A stretch of 5,520 nucleotides of DNA from Candidatus Bathyarchaeota archaeon. Lineage in GTDB: Archaea; Thermoproteota; Bathyarchaeia; EX4484-135; B24-G1. The position numbers and the translations under genes were made by a program. Shown here in pieces: positions 1 through 5,004 of this stretch (position 1 is the stretch's first letter; every line of letters starts with the position of its first letter). Under the pieces are notes generated by a model. It was not told the DNA's origin. It was given only the letters and a program-made list of their open reading frames with translations, and did not search any database. The stretch spans positions 1 to 5,520 of the forward strand of contig QMYG01000047.1 of assembly GCA_003662535.1 (NCBI GenBank). The letters are read 5' to 3'.

Positions 1-564
1 CACCTAGACCGGGCCACAGAAGCAGTAAGCAGCCTCATCACTGCGGAAATCCCGAGGAACGAGGTCGTCGATGGGCTGAGCTTCGACGACGCCGTCCTGC
101 TATGCGCATGCCTAGAACGCTACGGCCTCAAGGCTGGACGGGACTACGGAGTCTACCAGTGCGGAACAGGATTCGGAATATCAATAAACCCGAGATACCT
201 CCCGATAATCCGCCCAATGATTAGAGACCTACACACAATGAGAATTGTAGGGAAAATAGCAGTAGAAATCCTATCAACTTGGAGGAAGGAATACGGGAAA
301 AGACTGGGAGACGTCTATGAAGCTTTAGACTTCGCCCACAGGATAGTTGAGGAGCGCAACAGGCTCAGCCATAAGAGGTGCCCAGCCTGTGGGAGGTTCA
401 GCGGTGCAGTCATTAAGGGTGTGCTTCGTGGAGACTTCTACATAATCTACGCTAGGCGCCTCTGCTGCAATTACCGTGAGAGGTCGATTCTGTGGGCTAA
501 CAGAGACCTGTGGAGGCACCGCCCCCAAAGCTACTCACCCCAAGAAACCTCCTCAAGAGACTAA
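1..564 (+). CDS. Hypothetical protein, 3' part, with CxxC...CC cysteine set
   Basis: The reading frame is open from the left edge to a TAA at 562-564, giving 187 residues with the true start outside the window. I do not recognise the family. Residues 26-75 (LSFDDAVLLC..., then GISINPRYLPIIRPMI) loosely resemble the C-terminal subdomain of LAGLIDADG homing endonucleases, but no LAGLIDADG or acidic active-site motif is visible, so this is only a hint. A helical, charged stretch (about 85-120) leads into CPAC at 127-130 and CC at 155-156, a spacing that could form a zinc ribbon in a small nucleic-acid-binding domain. The last ~20 residues (from about 167, clearly from W171) are encoded opposite a degenerate copy of the AIM24 3' end, so the native C-terminus has probably been replaced. 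No other start needs to be chosen; ATG at 217 is internal to the open frame. Codons end mainly in C or A up to about 230. Confidence 0.6.
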   Translation, partial: HLDRATEAVSSLITAEIPRNEVVDGLSFDDAVLLCACLERYGLKAGRDYGVYQCGTGFGISINPRYLPIIRPMIRDLHTMRIVGKIAVEILSTWRKEYGKRLGDVYEALDFAHRIVEERNRLSHKRCPACGRFSGAVIKGVLRGDFYIIYARRLCCNYRERSILWANRDLWRHRPQSYSPQETSSRD

Positions 565-603
565 CGAACCTCATACTTCACTCAGGTAGACTGGGCAATC
601 CTC
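497..603 (-). pseudogene. Degenerate 3'-end relic of an AIM24-family gene, antisense to the first ORF
   Basis: Positions 511-559 match 1195-1243, inside the intact AIM24 gene, at 43 of 49 bases without gaps, including 17 identical bases at 543-559. Read on the minus strand the relic gives SMRFVSLLRRFLG, then VSSFGGGASTGLC and a stop. This lines up with TMPELANLLRRFLGERSSGGGVSISFG and a stop in the intact gene, with the TAG at the same distance (497-499 versus 1181-1183). Similarity continues weakly to about 603 (a VYL segment matching IYL), but there a codon deletion and a frame break are needed. Only the 3' end is present, so this is a truncated duplicate or the remains of a second paralogue. 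It has no start region of its own and is presumably not translated. Confidence 0.65.
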
Positions 604-607
604 AGCA

Positions 608-623
608 ACGCCTTTAAAGGCGT
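608..623 (+). promoter_or_regulatory. 16-bp perfect palindrome with TATA-like core
   Basis: ACGCCTTTAAAGGCGT is its own reverse complement. The TTTAAA core at 613-618 fits an archaeal box A. Transcription would be expected to begin about 25 bases downstream, near 640, just before the possible TTG start at 653. The symmetric flanks could be an operator for a dimeric regulator that hides the TATA box. The palindrome is seen directly; the promoter and operator roles are inferred. Confidence 0.4.
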
Positions 624-652
624 ATTCACAGTCATAAATTATGTGAACTGCC

Positions 653-787
653 TTGAAGAGAGCATTCATCGGGCTTATTAGAGGCCATAAAACTAGGATA
701 GGCAGAATAAAGGCGTTAAAGAGAGCCGTGAAGAGACATGGTAGTGAGGGTGAGGTTAAGGATAACGAAAAACAGCAAGATTGTTGA
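653..787 (+). CDS. Possible small basic protein of unknown function
   Basis: This is a 44-codon frame from TTG (653-655) to TGA (785-787). The N-terminal 29 residues carry 11 Lys or Arg (MKRAFIGLIRGHKTRIGRIK and onward) and look helical; the C-terminal third is acidic and polar. I do not recognise a family. In its favour are its position about 35 bases downstream of the TATA-like palindrome and the amphipathic, strongly basic composition. Against it are the TTG start, the lack of a Shine-Dalgarno sequence, and a 50-base overlap with the next gene in a different frame. It could be a DNA-binding or antitoxin-like partner of the downstream gene, a remnant, or chance. Confidence 0.3.
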   Translation: MKRAFIGLIRGHKTRIGRIKALKRAVKRHGSEGEVKDNEKQQDC

Positions 788-1031
788 GACTAGTGCGCTA
801 GCTAATAGTGGATATGAGGCTGAAACGCCACAACTGCTAGTGCCGATAAAACTGGCACAACTGTTAGGGCTTTGGCCCCCGGGGAGAGGCATTGAGGAGT
901 CGGAGTATGAAACCGCTGGGGGCCCGCTAAGGGTGTGGATTGCTCCAAGAGCATGTAAGGTCAAGGTAGTGGCTGAGGACGCCGAATCACCCGATGTAGA
1001 AGGCGGACATAATAATATCTCCAATGGCTGA
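738..1031 (+). CDS. Retropepsin-like (clan AA) protein, N-terminal part before a frameshift
   Basis: The frame runs from ATG 738 to TGA 1029-1031 and encodes 97 residues. It opens with a basic beta-strand (MVVRVRLRI), followed by ETSALANSGYEAETPQLLVP and then KLAQLLGL. This is the layout of the first half of a retropepsin-like fold, with NSG (23-25) where active proteases have DTG or DSG. A second strand pair follows (YETAGGPLRVWI, then ACKVKVV). After about residue 88 the translation (GGHNNISNG) looks out of frame, because the family-like continuation lies in the next frame (1003-1167). The fold assignment comes from memory of motif layout and is tentative. If it is correct, the Asp-to-Asn change argues against protease activity. 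Restored by one base, the protein would have 142 residues. There is no clear Shine-Dalgarno sequence. Confidence 0.5.
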   Translation: MVVRVRLRITKNSKIVETSALANSGYEAETPQLLVPIKLAQLLGLWPPGRGIEESEYETAGGPLRVWIAPRACKVKVVAEDAESPDVEGGHNNISNG

Positions 1032-1167
1032 CGAAGCCCTACTATGCGATAAGATGATCAGCGAACTACAAATAGCCCTAGAAGACGTGGGAAAAGGTCT
1101 ATGGAGATTCAGATGGGAGCCGAAAGAAAAGCTGAGACGTAGCGAGCCGCCGAGATACTGGAAGTGA
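1000..1167 (+). pseudogene. Displaced C-terminal half of the retropepsin-like gene (+1 frame)
   Basis: The frame is open from just after a TAG at 997-999 to TGA at 1165-1167. It reads ADIIISPMADEALLCDKMIS, then ELQIALEDVGKGLWRFRWEP and a basic tail ending RYWK. The pattern of a hydrophobic strand, small residues and Pro, a D-K-x-x-x-E-L helix and then GLWRFR is what one expects after the second strand pair of the upstream frame. The two frames overlap at 1000-1031, and skipping one base near 1002 (within GAAGGCGG) joins them. The cause may be a real inactivating insertion, a base-calling or assembly error, or, less likely, programmed frameshifting. An ATG at 1024 could start a separate peptide, but no Shine-Dalgarno sequence supports that. 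Confidence 0.55.
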
Positions 1168-1182
1168 AGCCAATTTTTGGCT
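1168..1182. terminator. Short hairpin with T-run between convergent genes
   Basis: AGCCAA, loop TTT, TTGGCT forms a 6-bp stem with five T's at 1174-1178. It starts directly after the TGA at 1167 and reaches into the AIM24 stop codon (1181-1183). A second small palindrome, GGCTAGCC (1179-1186), overlaps it. Archaeal termination depends mainly on T-runs, so this may end the rightward transcript; termination of the leftward one is less certain. Confidence 0.35.
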
Positions 1183-1885
1183 AGCCGAAGCTTATGGAGA
1201 CGCCGCCCCCAGAGCTTCTCTCCCCGAGAAACCTCCTCAAGAGGTTGGCCAGCTCCGGCATGGTTCTTGTCTGTAGGTAGATTAGGCCTGGCCCCTCCAC
1301 GTCTATGACGAAGCCCTCGCCCCCGAAGAAGAAGGATTTTAGGCTTCCAAACTTCCTCACGTTCCACTCAACTGTGTCGCTCATCGCAACGAAGTGGAAG
1401 TTGTCCACAATCATTTTTTCGCCGGCCTGTAGGGTTTTTTCTACTACGTGGCCGTAGCTGTTCACCCAAACCCCGCCGTAGCCGCTTATCCTGAGCCAGA
1501 AGAGGTTTCCCTCCGCAATCATTCCACGCAGTCCACGCCAGACAATGTCCTGCTGGGTGTTTCCGTGATGGGCTAGGTAGCTCATGTCCTGCACTATGAT
1601 GCCTCCCCCCTGAAGGGGTATGTAGGCGATGTGTCCGGGCGGGCTGGGGGCGAGCCAGACGACGCCTCCCCCGGGCCCAGCCGTGTATGTGTTTAGGAAG
1701 AGGGTTTCACCCGCCAGAACACGCCTGAGCAGTCCCTTAGCTACGCCCCCGGCCGTGTGGGTTTCTATCTGCACATCGCCCTCAATAGCCATCATCGCAC
1801 CAGCTTCGGAAGTAACGCTCTCCCCAGGCCTGAGGTAGACTTTCAAAGCTGTGTAGGCTGGCTGTCCAATGAGCTCATACTCCAA
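1181..1885 (-). CDS. AIM24 family protein (TIGR00266 type)
   Basis: This 234-residue protein is close to the usual length of prokaryotic AIM24/TIGR00266 proteins, a beta-rich family related to yeast mitochondrial AIM24 whose biochemical role is not established. Family features include the N-terminal YELIGQPAYTALKVYL, the RPGESVTSEAGAMMAIEG region at 19-36, a Gly-rich centre (GPGGGVVWLAPSPPGHIAYI, then GGGIIVQD at 93-100), and the hallmark C-terminal EGPGLIYLQTRT at 197-208. A Gly/Ser-rich tail follows. No signal peptide or membrane segment is evident, so it is probably cytosolic. The start is TTG at 1883-1885, supported by GAGGTG at 1892-1897 with a 6-base spacer; no ATG fits in frame. It is divergent from the DHH gene and convergent with the broken retropepsin-like gene. 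Its 3' end is duplicated at 497-603. Confidence 0.9.
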   Translation of the reverse strand: MEYELIGQPAYTALKVYLRPGESVTSEAGAMMAIEGDVQIETHTAGGVAKGLLRRVLAGETLFLNTYTAGPGGGVVWLAPSPPGHIAYIPLQGGGIIVQDMSYLAHHGNTQQDIVWRGLRGMIAEGNLFWLRISGYGGVWVNSYGHVVEKTLQAGEKMIVDNFHFVAMSDTVEWNVRKFGSLKSFFFGGEGFVIDVEGPGLIYLQTRTMPELANLLRRFLGERSSGGGVSISFG

Positions 1886-1891
1886 AACCTA

Positions 1892-1897
1892 CACCTC
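1892..1897 (-). promoter_or_regulatory. Shine-Dalgarno sequence deciding the AIM24 TTG start
   Basis: On the minus strand GAGGTG lies 6 bases before the TTG. It is complementary to the CACCTC of the archaeal 16S rRNA 3' end. It is the best ribosome-binding site in the left half of the window and fixes the start at 1885, despite the non-ATG codon. Confidence 0.7.
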
Positions 1898-1916
1898 TAA
1901 TTCATCTACACCAAAG

Positions 1917-1928
1917 CAAATATTAAGC
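1917..1928. promoter_or_regulatory. AT-rich box A candidate shared by divergent AIM24 and DHH genes
   Basis: AAATATTAAGC on the plus strand (GCTTAATATTT on the minus) sits in the only AT-rich part of the 88-base gap 1886-1973. On the plus strand a start about 25 bases downstream would fall near 1947, leaving room for GGAAGAG at 1961-1967 before ATG 1974. On the minus strand initiation would fall near 1898, just before the AIM24 Shine-Dalgarno sequence. Its near-symmetry allows either direction. The promoter role is inferred from position and composition. Confidence 0.4.
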
Positions 1929-1960
1929 ATTATCGAACAACTAATTACCAGCCAATACGT

Positions 1961-1967
1961 GGAAGAG
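1961..1967 (+). promoter_or_regulatory. Ribosome-binding site supporting the DHH start at 1974
   Basis: GGAAGAG lies 6 bases before ATG 1974. It is an imperfect, purine-rich Shine-Dalgarno sequence, but the alternative ATG at 1869 has none. It supports the shorter protein. Confidence 0.45.
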
Positions 1968-1973
1968 CACGGC

Positions 1974-2945
1974 ATGACGACGTGGATTTTGACGCACGGA
2001 GACGCAGACGGCGTATGCAGCGGGGCCCTCGCCCTAGCAGCTAACCCAAACAGCCACGTCTACTTCACCCATCCAGCGGGCCTAGCAGAAGACCTAAACG
2101 TTGTGGAGCCCGGGGACAGCCTGATTGTCTGCGATATTTCGCTTTCTGAAAACACGCTGGGCGAGGTTCTGGACAAGCTCAGGCTCGTCGCCGAGCACGG
2201 CCAGCTCATCTACATAGACCACCACCCACTGCCCGAGGGCCTAAGCCCCTACGAGGTTCCCGGGGAGTTCGTGCATGGGGTTGGGGTTTGTGCTTCCGAG
2301 CTTACATACAGGTTTTTTGAGGATAGACTCTCTAGGGATATGTCTAGGATTGCCGTTTATGGGGCGATTGGGGACTATGCGGACGACACGCCCTATATTC
2401 GGAGGCTAGTGCAGGACTGGGACAAGAGGGTTCTCTACTTCGAGACTGGGATACTGATTCAGGCCTTGGACGCCATAGGCAGGAATTACGAGAGGAAAAG
2501 GGGCCTGGTCTGGATGTTGTCTGAGAACGTCCCTCCGAGCGCCGACGACGAGCTTGTTGAGCTGGCGCTGGAGCAGACGAGGAGGGATGAGGAGCTGAGG
2601 CTGAGGGTGAAGAACGTGGTCAGAACCATAGGCCCAATAGCGTATGTTTTGGATGTGGGTGGCTCGCCCTCCAAGGCGGCGATATATGCTAGGGCCTACG
2701 CTGGCAAGCCTGTAGGCCTGGCTGGAGAAAGCAAGGAGGACAGAGAGGTGGTAGACATGAGCCTGAGGGCTGTGGGTGAGGTAGACCTAAACATCGCATT
2801 GAGGAGGATAGCTCCGAGGTTTGGTGGTTCTGGGGGAGGCCACCCGAAGGCGGCTGGTGCAAGGATACCGATAGACAGGTTCAACGCCTTTCTGAGGGCG
2901 CTGGCTGTCTTCCTGTCAAGCCAGCTTGGCGCAACCACTTATTAG
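1974..2945 (+). CDS. DHH/DHHA1 family phosphoesterase (RecJ-like)
   Basis: This is a metal-dependent phosphoesterase of the DHH superfamily, which in archaea covers RecJ-like nucleases and oligonucleotide or nucleotide phosphodiesterases. With the start at ATG 1974 it has 323 residues. The N-terminal DHH domain shows motif I THGDADG (7-13), motif II Asp in VCDIS (D54), motif III IDHH (81-84) and an Asp in GAIGDYADD (D134). The C-terminal DHHA1 domain ends with GGSGGGHPKAAG (284-295), the substrate-binding glycine loop. All expected metal ligands are present, so it should be active; DNA, RNA or nucleotide substrate cannot be told from sequence. A frame extension to ATG 1869 (35 more residues, polar and Ser/Thr-rich) is rejected because it would overlap the divergent AIM24 start and cover the AT-rich promoter. 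DHH proteins also typically begin just before the THGDADG strand. The DUF2099 gene follows after 20 bases. Confidence 0.92.
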   Translation: MTTWILTHGDADGVCSGALALAANPNSHVYFTHPAGLAEDLNVVEPGDSLIVCDISLSENTLGEVLDKLRLVAEHGQLIYIDHHPLPEGLSPYEVPGEFVHGVGVCASELTYRFFEDRLSRDMSRIAVYGAIGDYADDTPYIRRLVQDWDKRVLYFETGILIQALDAIGRNYERKRGLVWMLSENVPPSADDELVELALEQTRRDEELRLRVKNVVRTIGPIAYVLDVGGSPSKAAIYARAYAGKPVGLAGESKEDREVVDMSLRAVGEVDLNIALRRIAPRFGGSGGGHPKAAGARIPIDRFNAFLRALAVFLSSQLGATTY

Positions 2946-2965
2946 CAGCCTTCCACACCCTACGG

Positions 2966-3835
2966 TTGAAGAGTGCCTTGTCAGTTCATGAAATCATAAA
3001 TCGTGGTGCGAGGGTCCTCATCAGAAACGGAGAAGTTTTTGTGCTTACGGAGCCGATGGTCAGCTACTGCCCCTTCGTAGCCGCAGTCTACGGGTTTAAA
3101 CACATAGACAAGACCGCAGTCAAAAGGGCTGTGGAGATGCGCATAGAAAAGTTCGGCCTCTTCACAGACCGCAGGGCTTTCCCAGAAAACCTAGTCGTTC
3201 CCTACGGAACCTCAGAAATCATTAAGACCTGCATGGAGGCAGGCCTCCTAGACTGTGCAGTTACAGTCTGCGACGGAGCTGGAACCGTCATCTCTTGGAG
3301 CCCGTCGCTTGTTCAGGGTATCGGTGCCTATCTGACTGGTATTGTGTCTACCTCCCCGATTGAGAACACAATAAGGTATATCGAACGGCACGGCGGGGCT
3401 GTTTTGGATGCGGAAACTGCTAGGATTGACCAAGTTGAGGGTTTTAGGCGTGCTGTTGAGCTTGGATATAGGCGTGTAGCTGTTACTGTTGCTGGTTTTA
3501 GGGCCTGCCAGATTCCGAGAATTCGTGCCCTAGCTAGGAGGCTCGGCGTGGATGCGGCGATTTTCTCTGTCTGCAACACCTGCGTTAAGGCTGGTGAGGT
3601 GGACTGTCTTAGGGATGCCGATGTCGTTTGCGCTGGTGCCTCTAGGCTTGTGAAGTCGAGGATAGGCCCCCTAGCACGCATGCAGCTAGGCGTGGGGATA
3701 CCAGTCTTCATGCTGACGAAGCTCGCAAAAGACCTAGCCCTAGAGTATATCAGAAGCTCGGAGATAGGCTATGTAGCCTTTAGATGCAAAATGCCATACC
3801 TAGTCGAGGAGAGAAGCCCAAAGCTCAGGGAATAG
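2966..3835 (+). CDS. DUF2099 family protein (methanogenesis marker protein 8)
   Basis: This 289-residue protein matches the DUF2099 / methanogenesis marker 8 family as I recall it. The matching stretches are HEIINRGARVLIRNGEV (8-24), VSYCPF (32-37), a TSEII segment (82-86), AVTVCDGAGTVI (98-109), LVQGIGAYLTGIVSTSPI (115-132), VLDAETARIDQVEG (146-159), a YRRVAVTVAG strand (168-177) and IPVFMLTK (245-252). The family's biochemical role is unknown; it was named for its distribution among methanogens. Ten cysteines, including C203-x-x-C206, C102 in CDGAG and C35 in YCP, could hold a metal or Fe-S centre (inference). It is somewhat longer than the ~260 residues I associate with the family, with a C-terminal extension (about 265-289). 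The start is TTG 2966; TTG 2978, giving MSVHEII, fits family N-termini equally well, and no Shine-Dalgarno sequence decides. It is probably co-transcribed with the DHH gene. Codon third positions switch from C/A to T/G at about 3300 and back at about 3660. Confidence 0.85.
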   Translation: MKSALSVHEIINRGARVLIRNGEVFVLTEPMVSYCPFVAAVYGFKHIDKTAVKRAVEMRIEKFGLFTDRRAFPENLVVPYGTSEIIKTCMEAGLLDCAVTVCDGAGTVISWSPSLVQGIGAYLTGIVSTSPIENTIRYIERHGGAVLDAETARIDQVEGFRRAVELGYRRVAVTVAGFRACQIPRIRALARRLGVDAAIFSVCNTCVKAGEVDCLRDADVVCAGASRLVKSRIGPLARMQLGVGIPVFMLTKLAKDLALEYIRSSEIGYVAFRCKMPYLVEERSPKLRE

Positions 3836-3863
3836 GAGCAGTCTACTCGAATTCCACACCCTT

Positions 3864-4970
3864 CTAGGAGGTTTTTTGTAGACTTTTGAGGAAAGAAACT
3901 ATCCTTTTCACGCCTTCCCTAACCTGTTCGGCTGGTGCAGCGTAGGATATTCTTATGTGGTATTCCCCGCCCGGGCCGAACATTACGCCCGGCATCGTTG
4001 AGACCTTCGCCTTTTCCCTGAGCGCCTGCGTGAGCGGTGTTGATTCCCAGCCTAGGTTAGATAGGTCTGGAAAAAGATAGAAGGCTCCACGAGGCTCTGG
4101 GCATCTCACGTTTTCTAGCTCTTTTAGTAGGTTTAGGGCTATTTTTCTCGCTTGGTCGCACTTCTGCACCAGTTCTTCCACGCATTTTTGGCTTCCACGA
4201 AGGGCCTCTACGGCGGCGGCCTGTGCAAAGGCTGGTGGGCAGGCGGCTATGAAGGTTTGGAGCCTCTCCATCGTGTCTATTATCTGCTTTGGTGCGATCA
4301 CGTAGCCTATGCGCCAGCCCGCCATCGCATAGGTCTTCGACAGGCTGTTCACGAGTATGGTTTTTTCACGCATGTCCGGCATTTTCGCTATGCAGGTGTG
4401 GCTGGCACTGTCATAAGTTATGTATTTGTATATTTCGTCTGAGAGAACCATTAGGTCGTGGTCTAGGGCTAGGTCTCTGACCAGCTTCAGGTCTTCTACG
4501 TTCAGGACTGCTCCTGTTGGGTTGTGCGGCGTGTTCACCACAATCATGCGTGTTTTCCTGCTTATGGCTTGTTTTAGGGCTTCTTCCGCCTCTGTTAGGC
4601 GGAGCTCATCGCCCACATTGACGTAGACGCATCGACCCCCAGCCAGCCTTATGGACTGGGGGTAGACGAACCAGCAGGGCGACGGGACAACGACCTCGTC
4701 TCCCCTGCCGAGGCAGGCTAGGAACGCCAAGTATATCCCCATGGACGCCCCGAGGGTCGCCAGCACCTCCCTATCCGGGTCTACCTCGAGGCCCAGCCGC
4801 TTCTCGCTCCACGCCACAGCCTCCCTAAACTCCCTCAGTCCCCTGCTCTCCGTGTAGTGGGTCTGCCCAGCCTTCAACGCCCTGTAAGCTGCCTCGACTA
4901 TGTGGCTCGGCGTGGGGAAGGCTGGGTCTCCTAAGTCTAGGTGTATCAGCTGGTCTCCGCCTTCTGCCAT
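3864..4970 (-). CDS. Class I/II PLP-dependent aminotransferase (aspartate aminotransferase-like)
   Basis: This is a fold-type I aminotransferase that moves an amino group from an amino acid to a 2-oxo acid in the cytosol. It has 368 residues. The Schiff-base lysine is K212 in NSLSKTYAMAGWRIGY, with R220 as likely phosphate ligand. D178 in SDEIY contacts the pyridine nitrogen, N150 in NTPHNPTG contacts the ring O3', and R340 in YHIRISYA binds the substrate carboxylate. Y39 (HYTESRGL) and W100 also sit at cofactor-site positions. The N-terminus is short: it begins almost at the LDLGDPAFPTPSHI strand and lacks the ~25-residue arm common in the family. An in-frame TAG inside the alba 3' end, with no ATG, GTG or TTG between, confirms ATG 4970, and GGAG at 4978-4981 (7-base spacer) supports it. 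Substrate specificity cannot be read. It lies 34 bases downstream of alba and is convergent with the DUF2099 gene. Confidence 0.93.
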   Translation of the reverse strand: MAEGGDQLIHLDLGDPAFPTPSHIVEAAYRALKAGQTHYTESRGLREFREAVAWSEKRLGLEVDPDREVLATLGASMGIYLAFLACLGRGDEVVVPSPCWFVYPQSIRLAGGRCVYVNVGDELRLTEAEEALKQAISRKTRMIVVNTPHNPTGAVLNVEDLKLVRDLALDHDLMVLSDEIYKYITYDSASHTCIAKMPDMREKTILVNSLSKTYAMAGWRIGYVIAPKQIIDTMERLQTFIAACPPAFAQAAAVEALRGSQKCVEELVQKCDQARKIALNLLKELENVRCPEPRGAFYLFPDLSNLGWESTPLTQALREKAKVSTMPGVMFGPGGEYHIRISYAAPAEQVREGVKRIVSFLKSLQKTS

Positions 4971-5004
4971 GCTTCTTCTCCATTCTTGAGTGGGGGCGCT
5001 GGGG

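Noticed and set aside
716..1024. 102-codon minus-strand frame with a hydrophobic end
   Set aside because: It is the antisense of the 738-1031 gene, whose plus-strand reading has coherent strands and a matching continuation.
497..1290. The AIM24-end direct repeats as attL/attR of an integrated element
   Set aside because: The enclosed ~0.6 kb holds no integrase or other mobility gene, and the copies differ at about 12% of sites, so a recent element is not supported. It is kept only as one possible origin of the relic.
987..1367. 126-codon minus-strand frame overlapping the AIM24 3' end
   Set aside because: It lies in another frame of AIM24, is rich in Arg, Gly and Leu with no recognisable motif, and covers the displaced retropepsin-like C-terminus.
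1869..1973. N-terminal extension of the DHH protein from ATG 1869
   Set aside because: It overlaps the AIM24 start on the other strand, lacks a Shine-Dalgarno sequence, is AT-rich and polar, and precedes the normal family N-terminus.
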